Assembly (NCBI GenBank): GCA_017885225.1
Contig: JAFNGM010000047.1
Coordinates: 1-7,875 of the forward strand
Direction: 5' to 3'
Origin: Syntrophaceae bacterium
Lineage (GTDB): Bacteria; Desulfobacterota; Syntrophia; Syntrophales; UBA2185
DNA: 7,875 nt
Shown: in pieces, positions 1-7,200 of the stretch
Layout of the letters: the number at the start of each line of letters is the position of its first letter
How positions within the stretch are numbered: the stretch's first letter is position 1
Position numbers and translations under genes: made by a program
Notes under the pieces: generated by a model
The model's input: the letters and a program-made list of their open reading frames with translations, nothing else
Databases searched by the model: none
What the model was told of the DNA's origin: nothing

Positions 1-17
1 AAAAATAATTAAACAAG

Positions 18-64
18 AAAGCCAGGGGTAGTGAAATGTGTATCCATTCAGCATCCCTGGCTTT
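18..64 (-). terminator. Probable greA terminator, possibly bidirectional
   Basis: A perfect 10-bp stem (18-27 with 55-64, AAAGCCAGGG / CCCTGGCTTT) is extended by a G-T wobble and one more pair. The inner stretch can fold further (TGAATG-like at 32-38 against CATTCA at 45-50), leaving a small apical loop. It starts 26 nt past the greA stop. Read on the minus strand it is followed by a T-rich tail (positions 17 down to 1); read on the plus strand it is followed by TTTTATATTT. It could therefore stop transcription from both sides. The tail on the greA side is interrupted rather than a pure T run, so efficiency is uncertain. Confidence 0.7.
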
Positions 65-89
65 TATATTTCAAATTTATTCTGCGCTA

Positions 90-572
90 TTATTTCGTTA
101 CGACTACATTAATATCAACAACCTCAAATTCCCGCGTCCCACCCGGTGTTTTCACCGTAATTTCGTCGCCAATCGTTTTCCCGATAAGCGCCTTTCCTAT
201 GGGGGAAGTCACAGAAATTTTATTTTCATTCAGATCTGACTCAAATGGCCCCACAAGTTGATATGTTATCCCACTGCCAGTACTTATATCCTCAAGCGTA
301 ACGGTCGATCCAAAAAAAACTTTTTCGTTCGTTAACCCATTGAGATTGACGATATACGATATGCTTAGATTATTCTCCAGTTCCTGAATCCTGCCCCCCA
401 AAAAGGACTGCCTTTCCTTGGCGGCCTGATATTCGGCATTCTCCGTAATATCTCCATGGCCCCGTGCCACTTCAATATCACGTATATTTTCCGGCAAAGA
501 CACCGTTTTAATGTACTCAAGCTCCTTCTTTAGCTTCTCAAATCCCATCTTTGTTATAGGCAATTTCTTCAT
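90..572 (-). CDS. greA: Transcription elongation factor GreA
   Basis: GreA binds in the secondary channel of RNA polymerase and stimulates the polymerase's own cleavage of the transcript 3' end, rescuing backtracked complexes. The 160 residues match the usual length of about 158. Residues 1-75 form the N-terminal antiparallel coiled coil. Its tip carries HGDITENAEY (39-48), with the two acidic residues D41 and E44 that in the family help hold the catalytic magnesium. Residues 80-160 are the FKBP-like C-terminal domain, with the typical SPIGKALIGK stretch and a following GD. The tip has G38 where the motif more often has A or E; the acidic residues are intact, so function should be normal. The start is well supported: AGGGAG lies 5 nt before the ATG (578-583, minus strand). 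The gene is divergent from moaA, has its own promoter at 638-666 and a terminator at 18-64, so it is probably monocistronic. GreB is less likely because the tip and C-terminal domain read as GreA. Confidence 0.96.
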   Translation of the reverse strand: MKKLPITKMGFEKLKKELEYIKTVSLPENIRDIEVARGHGDITENAEYQAAKERQSFLGGRIQELENNLSISYIVNLNGLTNEKVFFGSTVTLEDISTGSGITYQLVGPFESDLNENKISVTSPIGKALIGKTIGDEITVKTPGGTREFEVVDINVVVTK

Positions 573-637
573 ACCTTCTCCCTAAACCGGTAAATCCATT
601 GCTCCCGGCACACTGTCCCGGTAATAATAAAGGTTGA

Positions 638-666
638 CTTCTAATAGAGAAATCAGCCGGTGTCAA
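638..666 (-). promoter_or_regulatory. Sigma70-type promoter of greA
   Basis: On the minus strand there is a perfect TTGACA (-35, 661-666), a 17-nt spacer and TAGAAG (-10, 638-643, four of six consensus bases). Transcription would start near 631 and give a leader of about 58 nt. The leader contains CCGGTAA (plus-strand view) twice, at 587-593 and 618-624; the CCGG cores are self-complementary, but I see no long stable fold. Placement directly upstream of greA in the right orientation makes this convincing. Confidence 0.65.
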
Positions 667-750
667 GAGCTTTATGTGTTATCAGGACGAATATAAAGGC
701 AACGCTTACCGCCAACATGGCGCGGCATTCTGTCGGTCTTCGTGAATGTC

Positions 751-779
751 TTGCTATGTGCTGACAAGTATGTTACAAA
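751..779 (+). promoter_or_regulatory. Candidate promoter of the moaA operon
   Basis: TTGCTA (751-756) and TACAAA (774-779) each match four of six consensus bases and are 17 nt apart. The start point would be near 786, about 40 nt before the ATG at 826 and downstream of the alternative GTG at 742. I saw no element resembling a molybdenum cofactor riboswitch; the space between this start point and the gene is too short for one. Boxes this weak occur by chance, so support comes mainly from position. Confidence 0.35.
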
Positions 780-825
780 AACAACCAATAAAAGTTTGGA
801 AATCCACAGGTTGGATGAACATCTG

Positions 826-1818
826 ATGCGTGATTCATATAACAGAAAGATTAACTATTTGCGAGTTTCCATCACAGACAGGTGCAACCTCAGATGCACC
901 TATTGTATGCCCAAGGAAGGCGTGTCCCTCCTCGGCCACAATGATATTCTTAAGTACGAAGAAATATTGAGGATCATCCGCGTGGCGGTAAATATGGGGA
1001 TCTGTAAAATACGAATCACGGGAGGTGAGCCTCTGGTAAGGCGCGGTGTTGTCGATTTTGTGGCCTCCCTCGCCTCCTTAGCAGGTCTTCGTGATATCAG
1101 CCTGACAACCAACGGGACTCTCCTGGAATCTTTTGCTGCGAAACTTTTTGCAGCGGGCATGAAAAGGATCAACGTCAGCCTTGATTCCCTCGACCAGGAA
1201 AAATACGCGCATATAACGAGGGGTGGTGATCTGAGCGCAGTGCTTGCGGGAATCGATGCCGTCCACAGAACCGGTTTTGCGCCGATTAAAATCAATACTG
1301 TGGCAATAAAAGGCTTTAATGACGACGAGATTCTCACCTTCGCGAAACTCAGTCTGCACAAGCCCTACCAGATCAGATTCATTGAATTGATGACCATGGG
1401 TCATACTGCCGTCAACCATAATGACCAGTATCTCTCCAATACTCTCATCAAGGAAATCATCGAAAGGCATTACCGTCTCACACCTGTAAACGGCAAAAGG
1501 GGCTCAACGGACGGCCCTGCGGAAATTTACAGAATTGCCGGCGGCGCAGGCGAAATAGGTTTTATAAGCCCCTTAAGTCATAAATTCTGCCAGGCGTGCA
1601 ACCGTCTCCGGCTTATGGCAGACGGCCATCTCAGGGCGTGCCTGCTCACGGACGAGGAAGTCGATCTGAAAAAACCGCTGCGGGCAGGTTGCAGTGACGC
1701 GGATCTGACTGAACTCATCACCGCGGCAATTGTAAAAAAGCCCCTGCGGCACGATATCTCCTGTGATGTAGGACACAGAAAGAAGTGCATGACGGATATG
1801 TCTTCTATCGGCGGTTAA
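826..1818 (+). CDS. moaA: GTP 3',8-cyclase MoaA (molybdenum cofactor biosynthesis)
   Basis: MoaA is a radical SAM enzyme that converts GTP to 3',8-cyclo-7,8-dihydro-GTP, which MoaC then turns into cyclic pyranopterin monophosphate, the first stable molybdenum cofactor precursor. Numbered from the ATG at 826 (330 residues, usual family length), the SAM cluster cysteines are C20, C24 and C27 in CNLRCTYC, preceded by LRVSITDR. RITGGEP (63-69) is the SAM-binding motif. The second, GTP-binding [4Fe-4S] cluster uses C255, C258 and C272 (CxxC then 13 residues then C). The protein ends in the GG dipeptide that the family needs for activity. An in-frame GTG at 742 would add 28 residues that do not look like family sequence; I prefer 826, although its Shine-Dalgarno is poor (GGA at 813-815). 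The gene is the first of three tightly spaced genes. No other moa, moe or mog gene is in the window, so the rest of the pathway must be elsewhere. Confidence 0.95.
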   Translation: MRDSYNRKINYLRVSITDRCNLRCTYCMPKEGVSLLGHNDILKYEEILRIIRVAVNMGICKIRITGGEPLVRRGVVDFVASLASLAGLRDISLTTNGTLLESFAAKLFAAGMKRINVSLDSLDQEKYAHITRGGDLSAVLAGIDAVHRTGFAPIKINTVAIKGFNDDEILTFAKLSLHKPYQIRFIELMTMGHTAVNHNDQYLSNTLIKEIIERHYRLTPVNGKRGSTDGPAEIYRIAGGAGEIGFISPLSHKFCQACNRLRLMADGHLRACLLTDEEVDLKKPLRAGCSDADLTELITAAIVKKPLRHDISCDVGHRKKCMTDMSSIGG

Positions 1819-1831
1819 GAAAGAGTGCCTG

Positions 1832-2602
1832 ATGATATTCAACAACGAGATCACCCAATCATATGATGATTGGCTAAAAACACCAATCGGCCGTTATATT
1901 GATGGGCGGGAAAAAAGTCTCATCCTCGATCTCACCGCGCCCAGAGTAGGAGAAAAAGTGCTGGATATGGGATGCGGAACAGGCGAACACCTTATCCTCT
2001 TTATGAAAAAAGGCTGCCAGATCACAGGTGTGGAAAGATCACCCTACATGCTGGATATGGCGAAACAGAAATTGGGAAATCGCGGGGACCTTTATCTAGA
2101 AAAAGCTGAGTCCCTTCCCTTCCCCGATAATGAATTCGATATCGTAAGTATAATAAGCGCTCTTGAATTCATGGATGATCCCCAGCAGGCGATATCAGAA
2201 GCCATCAGGGTATGCCGCGGCAGGGTTTTTCTGGGAGGTATGAACAAACTATCCCTGGCAGGAAACATCTGGAAATATAAGAATGCCGGGCATCCCTCAG
2301 TTTACCGCAACGCCAGGTTTTTCCATATGGGCCAATTAACCGGTATGGTCCGAACCCATCTCCAGGGTGTCCGTATCCAGTGGGGAAGCGTGGTTTTTTT
2401 GCCCTATCAATGGTATCGCTTTGCAACCGGCATAGAAGAGAAAATTCCCATCATGAAAAATCCCTTTGGCGCGTTTTGGGGTCTCTCGTTCCCCGTAACA
2501 TTCACCTACAGAACGATCCAGGACATCATCCGGGAACCATTTGAGATGAAGCCTCGCAGAAGGCAGCCTGCGACCGGCATTGTGAGGGAACTCCGAAAAT
2601 GA
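1832..2602 (+). CDS. Class I SAM-dependent methyltransferase, substrate unknown
   Basis: This 256-residue protein has a clear Rossmann-type methyltransferase domain of the Methyltransf_11 (UbiE-like) kind. Motif I is VLDMGCGTG (43-51), the acidic residue after strand 2 that should hold the SAM ribose is E68 in ITGVERS, and motif II is LPFPDNEFDIV (95-105). The domain ends near residue 145. The remaining 110 residues are rich in aromatic amino acids and basic near the end (KPRRR), and I cannot assign them; they may form a substrate lid or contact a membrane or nucleic acid. I see no signal peptide or clear transmembrane helix, so it is probably cytoplasmic. It begins 13 nt after the moaA stop, with an AAAGAG Shine-Dalgarno in that gap, and its stop overlaps the start of amrS as ATGA. 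The coupling suggests a job shared with the AmrS-like enzyme. A small molecule, quinone or protein substrate are all possible; the sequence alone does not decide. Confidence 0.85.
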   Translation: MIFNNEITQSYDDWLKTPIGRYIDGREKSLILDLTAPRVGEKVLDMGCGTGEHLILFMKKGCQITGVERSPYMLDMAKQKLGNRGDLYLEKAESLPFPDNEFDIVSIISALEFMDDPQQAISEAIRVCRGRVFLGGMNKLSLAGNIWKYKNAGHPSVYRNARFFHMGQLTGMVRTHLQGVRIQWGSVVFLPYQWYRFATGIEEKIPIMKNPFGAFWGLSFPVTFTYRTIQDIIREPFEMKPRRRQPATGIVRELRK

Positions 2603-3621
2603 TGCGGGAAGCAATGCTCTACGAAAAAAAGGAAAACGGTCGGGTAACATGCAACCTGTGCGCACACCGCTGCAGAATTGAACCGGAAAATCGGGGCATA
2701 TGCGGGGTCAGGGAAAACAGAAACGGAATCCTTTACAGCCTTGTGTACGGGAAAGTAATTGCTGAAAATGTGGACCCCGTCGAAAAGAAACCCCTTTTTC
2801 ATGTGTATCCGGGGTCAAAGTCGTTTTCCATCGCCACTGTCGGCTGCAATTTCCACTGCATATTCTGTCAAAACCATGAAATCTCGCAGATGCCGAGGGA
2901 AAGCGGGAGCATTATGGGAAGAGACAGTGCTCCTCATTCCATTGTGGAGAGGGCACTCGCGTCAGGTTCGAAAACCATTTCCTACACCTACACGGAACCA
3001 ACTGTCTATTTTGAATTCGCTTACGATATCGCACGGATTGCAAATGAAAAGGGATTGAAAAATGTGTTTGTCACGAACGGATTCATGACAGAAGAAGCAC
3101 TTGAAACGATATCACCTTACCTCCACGCGGCAAATGTGGATTTGAAATCGTTCAGCGATGATTTTTACAGGAAGAAATGCGGGGCGCGCCTGGAGCCTGT
3201 TCTGGAAATCATGAAGAAAATGAAAGAGTTGGGCATCTGGGTGGAAGTGACGACCCTTTTAATCTCCACCTTAAATGACGGTAATGATGAACTGCGGCAC
3301 ATTGCCGAATTTATCTGTTCCCTGGGAGCGGAAACGCCGTGGCATATCAGCCGCTTTCACCCTCAATACAAAATGACCACATTATCGCCGACACCCGTTG
3401 AGTCCATTCACAGGGCTGCCGAAATCGGCAAAGCGAGTGGGTTAAAATATGTATACAGCGGCAACGTGCCGGGAGATGAGGGTGAAGATACCACGTGCTC
3501 ACACTGCGGAGAGCATCTCATAGACCGCTACGGCTTTTATATCAAAAAGCTTGCACTCAAAGGGAGAAGCTGCCCCCGCTGCGGAACTGCGCTTGACGGG
3601 ATATTCTCACAACATTCATAA
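2599..3621 (+). CDS. amrS: AmmeMemoRadiSam-system radical SAM enzyme (AmrS-like)
   Basis: This 340-residue protein belongs to the group annotated as pyruvate formate-lyase activating enzyme-like (COG1180), and its pattern fits the AmmeMemoRadiSam subgroup. A cysteine-rich head (C18, C21, C25, C35, within CNLCAHRC and GICGVREN) precedes DPVEKKPLFH (59-68). The radical SAM cluster is C83, C87, C90 in GCNFHCIFCQN, and SYTYTEPT follows near residue 130. The C-terminus carries two CxxC pairs (C300/C303 and C325/C328) that look like a zinc-ribbon or rubredoxin knuckle. In many genomes the family occurs with Memo and AMMECR1 proteins; its reaction is not established to my knowledge. Neither partner is in this window. 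The ATG overlaps the stop of the methyltransferase gene (ATGA), so translation is probably coupled; a second ATG at 2602 would shorten it by one residue. A true PFL activase is unlikely because no glycyl radical enzyme is adjacent and the extra cysteines do not fit. Confidence 0.88.
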   Translation: MMREAMLYEKKENGRVTCNLCAHRCRIEPENRGICGVRENRNGILYSLVYGKVIAENVDPVEKKPLFHVYPGSKSFSIATVGCNFHCIFCQNHEISQMPRESGSIMGRDSAPHSIVERALASGSKTISYTYTEPTVYFEFAYDIARIANEKGLKNVFVTNGFMTEEALETISPYLHAANVDLKSFSDDFYRKKCGARLEPVLEIMKKMKELGIWVEVTTLLISTLNDGNDELRHIAEFICSLGAETPWHISRFHPQYKMTTLSPTPVESIHRAAEIGKASGLKYVYSGNVPGDEGEDTTCSHCGEHLIDRYGFYIKKLALKGRSCPRCGTALDGIFSQHS

Positions 3622-3626
3622 GAATA

Positions 3627-3878
3627 TTACAAACTCTCCCATTCCATATCCTGATCATCATACGTCCGAGACAGGATTTCCCGCGCCTTCTCAAGATAGG
3701 GCAAAGGAACCAGGATATCTACTTTTCCGAGACCATCAATCGTGATTGCATAGATTGCCCCTACCGCTTCGTATTTCAGTCTGGTGGGGATACCTTCAGT
3801 TTCCAACCTCCCCACAACGATATTTGCATTGGTTATGCCTGATGCCGTATAAACTGTTTCCCATTTTTCCTCATTCAT
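3627..3878 (-). CDS. Small DUF2007-like protein
   Basis: This 83-residue soluble protein resembles the DUF2007 family (described as a putative prokaryotic signal transducing protein), whose function is not established. The pattern is an opening strand (WETVYTAS), a helix (NANIVVGRLETEGIP, about 17-31) ending in the family-typical GIP, a middle strand with GAIYAITIDGLG, then VDILVP (53-58) and a helix with KAREIL (64-69). It has no cysteine, signal peptide or membrane segment. The start is supported by AGGATAGGA on the minus strand (3881-3889), about 7 nt from the ATG. It converges on amrS, with five bases between the two stops. The fold is probably ferredoxin-like, as in the family; that is inference. 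Confidence 0.8.
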   Translation of the reverse strand: MNEEKWETVYTASGITNANIVVGRLETEGIPTRLKYEAVGAIYAITIDGLGKVDILVPLPYLEKAREILSRTYDDQDMEWESL

Positions 3879-3905
3879 GATCCTATCCTATTTGATACTT
3901 CTGAA

Positions 3906-3934
3906 ATTTAATCCAAAAGAATTAGAGGATTCAA
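3906..3934 (-). promoter_or_regulatory. Weak promoter candidate for the DUF2007-like gene
   Basis: On the minus strand TTGAAT (3929-3934) and TTAAAT (3906-3911) are 17 nt apart, each with four of six consensus bases. The start point would be near 3899, about 20 nt before the ATG. The -35 box lies in the outermost left unit of the repeat cluster. In such AT-rich DNA a match this weak is expected by chance, so treat it as tentative. Confidence 0.25.
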
Positions 3935-4000
3935 GGATTCGAAGGTTCAAGTGTTCGAATTATTTACTTGAATCCTTTGATCCATGACCCCTTGAACCCC
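3927..4000. repeat. Palindromic cluster of degenerate 7-9-bp repeats
   Basis: Four tandem units run on the plus strand: GGATTCAA (3927), GGATTCGAA (3935), GGTTCAA (3944) and GTGTTCGAA (3951). After a short AT spacer (3960-3966), four related units appear in reverse complement: GGATTCAAG (3967-3975), GGATCAAA (3976-3983), GGGGTCAT (3984-3991) and GGGGTTCAA (3992-4000). The two arms can pair imperfectly into a long hairpin, with AAGG-TTCAAGT best conserved next to the loop. Similar short repeats occur in deltaproteobacterial intergenic DNA as I remember it, but that was not checked. A terminator role is unlikely because there is no T tract directly after it. Confidence 0.6.
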
Positions 4001-4141
4001 GAAAATGTGATCAACTTTTTCAGAGATAATTTTTTTTATACCATGTTTACCCTCACAGAATACAGCAATAATCCTGGAAAAGGCGATCAATACTATATGT
4101 TGTGGTCAAAATATTTTAAATACATTTAGTGGTATTTTTTC

Positions 4142-4170
4142 TTTACAAGGTATATTTCTTTTGTTAGTAT
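4142..4170 (+). promoter_or_regulatory. Probable smc promoter
   Basis: TTTACA (4142-4147, five of six) and TAGTAT (4165-4170, four of six) lie 17 nt apart. The start point would be near 4177, giving a leader of about 27 nt before the ATG at 4204. The orientation, spacing and AT-rich surroundings fit a housekeeping promoter. Confidence 0.5.
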
Positions 4171-4203
4171 TCAGAGAAATTATTTACGGATGGTCGGCGA
4201 AAA

Positions 4204-7200
4204 ATGAGGCTGAAAAAACTGGAAATAGCCGGGTTTAAATCTTTCCGGGATAGGATCGTCGTCGATTTTTCTCACGGGATCTCTGCCATTGTCGGACCTA
4301 ATGGATGTGGAAAGAGCAATATAGTTGATGCGATCCGTTGGGTAATGGGTGAACAGAGAGTGAAAGCGTTGCGCGGAAAAAAGATGGACGATGTCATCTT
4401 TCACGGCGCGGTAAACGCAGCGCCCGTCGGCATGGCAGAAGTGTCAATCACCATGGAAAGTAACGGAAGACAATTCCCCGGGGCATACGCCGAGTGCAAC
4501 GAGGTTATGATCTCGCGGAAACTCTTCAGGGAAGGAGAAAGTGAATACACTATCAACAAGGTCCCCTGCAGACTGCTCGATGTGAGGGACTTCTTCCTTA
4601 GTACGGGATTGGGAACCAGAACGTACTCCGTCGTGGAACAGAACAACATTGCCGATCTTGTTGAGGCAAAACCAGAAGAGCGAAGACAGTTTATTGAAGA
4701 TGCTGCAGGAATATCGAAATATAAAATCAGGAAAGAGGCGGCTTCCCGAAAGATGGACGCCACGAGACACAATATACTTCGTTTGAATGATATTATCAGG
4801 GAGGTAAAATCTCAGCTCAATGCCGTATCGCGTCAAGCGAAAAGGGCGGAACAGTATAAAACGCTTAAAAAGGAAATTAAAGAGGCTGAATTAACGCTGG
4901 CACTGCACACCTATACAGACTTGTCCGATCAAAAGGAAACTCTTCAGAAAAAACGTGATTCCCTGAGTAGAAAAGAGATGGAAGTAAAATCCCATGTGCA
5001 GGAACTCGAAGCCTCCATTGAAGGACTTAAGGCAGAGGTCTTTGAAAAGGAGGTGTCTGTTTCCGAATACCAGGAAAAGCTCTATGAAATCAAAAACTCG
5101 ATCGGTGGCAAGGAACAGAGCATTAAATATCTTAACGACAAAATAAAAGATATGGCCGCGCAAAAGCAGAAAAACATTTCCGAGATCGAATTGCTCCGCA
5201 ACAAACAGGAAAATCTGCTGAAAGAAACAGATACTCTTGCCATAAAGGTTGGTAAATCCGGCGAGAAAATTCAGGATGTAAGCAATAACGTCCGGAAAAA
5301 TCAGATGACTCTCGAAGAACTCAAGGGAGCCACCAAATCCTTGTACGCAGAGCTGGAAGAAGAGAAGGTAGAATTAATCGATATTGTGACGGAAAAGGCG
5401 AAAGCGAAAAATTCACTTCTTGGCCTCACCAAAGGACTTGAAGACATCAGAAAGCGTAAAGAGAGGGATGTCAGAGAAATAAACGATAACAGAGAAAGAC
5501 TTGCTGCGAGCCAGCGTACACTTACCCATCTGAAGTCGGAATTACATACTAATGAAAAAGCGCTTACTCAACTGGCAGAAAAAGAAAAGCTCATTTCTCA
5601 GGAGCATGAACAGGCGAAATATGATCTGCAAGTGATTGATGATTGCCTCTCGGAAAAAAAGGAAGAGACGGGCAGAAAATCGTCGCGACTTTCATCCTTG
5701 AGAGAGCTGCAGGAAAGCTATGCCTGGTGCAGCGAGGGCACGAAGTCCATTATGAAGGCAGAAAAAGTGGATCACCTCCATATGCTGCCACGGGAGACAT
5801 TCCTGGGATTGGTCGCAGATATTATTGATGTTCCGGAGCAGTACGAAACGGCGGTTGAGTCTGTCCTGGGAGAAAAGCTCCAGTATATCGTAGTGAAACA
5901 CCAGAGAGACGGCGTGCACGCGATTGAATACCTCAAGAGCTTGTCACTGGGAAGAGGCAGCTTCGTGCCCCTTGAAGTGAGGAATCACTATGCGGGCGCG
6001 GAAGCAGAACACCTCGGGGAAGCGGTTAGACTTATCGACATGGTCAACGTCCATGAGGGCTTCGAAAAAATAGCCGAGTATTTGCTGGGAGACGTAGTAT
6101 TGATACCGAACCTGCTGAGCGGCATTTCCTTATGGGAACGCAACGGTTTCCGAGGCACGCTTGTTACATCTGAAGGGGATATCATAAACCCGCACGGAGT
6201 TTTATCGGGTGGGAGCAGAACGAACGGTGAAAAAAGCCACCTCCGTAATAAGCGGGAGATCATCGAACTGGAGGAAGAAGTAAATCAGCTCCACGCGGGG
6301 CTTGCGGAGGAAGTAAAAAAGAAAAAAGAGACCGCATTGCTCATCCAGCAACGGGAAGAAGAATTCCTGGAGTTAAGATCAGAAATCCGTACCCTTGAAC
6401 TTCAAGTCCACGGCAAGATAAAAGATGGAGAGCGGTTTGAAGCTGAAATAAAAGGGTTCGAACAGAGAATAAAAATACTCAATTTCAGCTATGAGAACCT
6501 CCAGTCAGAAGAAGCGGGGATTCTGGAAGAAATTGATACTACAAAAAAAGACATTATCGATACGGAAACGAAAGAGCATACGGTTCACCGCGCCATCTCT
6601 TCCCTTCAGGAAAAGTACGAGGGGCTAAAGGGTGCGGCAGAAGAGCAGGAAGGATGTCTCACAAGTGAAAAGGTTCTTTTGGCTTCGCTGGAAGAAAAGA
6701 GAACCGCTGATCTCAAGACCATAGAGAGATTGGAAGCGGACAGAGAAAGTACAGCCCGTGAAATTGACGCGAGAACCAGGGAACTTGCACAGAGTGATCA
6801 TGAAGTGGAGGATCTCACCAATCAGATCGGGGCTGAACAGGACCTCTTAGAACAACTTTCCGCGAAGCATGAGGAGGTCGAAGAGACCCTTTCGGGCATA
6901 AAGATAGTACAGCAGGAAAGAGAATCTTTGTTGAGAAGCGGAGAGGCAAATATCCGGGAAGTTAAAAAAACCCTTGACCAGATTGTCAAGGAATCGACGG
7001 AACTGGAGATGGAGTATCGCGAGCACTCCTACCAAATGGATGGCTTGAGGAAAGGCATCGAGGGTAAGTATTACATTGACCTGGAACCTTTAACCATCGG
7101 TTTTCAACGCCTTGAAGAAGAATATATACAGGAACTCAGCAGCAAGCTCCACAAGGACAGGCAATTCGTAGAAAACTTCGGGGAAGTGAATTTGCTGGCG

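Larger units (their letters stand above)
3879..4203. other. Gene-free spacer upstream of smc
   Basis: This 325-bp divergent spacer between the DUF2007-like gene and smc is clearly richer in AT than the flanking genes. From left to right it holds the Shine-Dalgarno and possible promoter of the small gene, the palindromic repeat cluster (3927-4000), an AT-rich stretch with runs of T (4014-4140) and the smc promoter (4142-4170). I found no convincing open reading frame or RNA gene in it. A short AT-only hairpin (AAATAC at 4118-4123, GTATTT at 4132-4137) followed by Ts is the only other structure. Confidence 0.6.

Noticed and set aside
31..261. Plus-strand open frames across the end of greA
   Set aside because: They run antisense through the greA coding sequence and the terminator hairpin and encode nothing recognisable.
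667..825. Molybdenum cofactor riboswitch before moaA
   Set aside because: I see no set of conserved paired stems here, only a 4-bp hairpin (CGCC/GGCG, 710-722), and the likely leader is too short.
900..1470. Long minus-strand open frames inside moaA
   Set aside because: They are opposite a fully conserved MoaA sequence, have no recognisable domain and no ribosome binding site of their own; they are shadow frames.
3601..3627. Rho-independent terminator for amrS
   Set aside because: The stem has only seven pairs, six of them A-T, and no T tract follows on either strand.
3551..3745. Plus-strand frame spanning the amrS end and the small gene
   Set aside because: It overlaps two better supported genes in other frames and its low-complexity, proline-rich product resembles no known family.
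3927..4000. CRISPR array
   Set aside because: The units are 7-9 bp, degenerate, adjoining without spacers, and change orientation at the centre.
4118..4140. AT-only hairpin followed by Ts upstream of smc as a terminator or attenuator
   Set aside because: It lies before the likely smc start point, has no GC pairs in most of the stem, and no plus-strand gene ends nearby.
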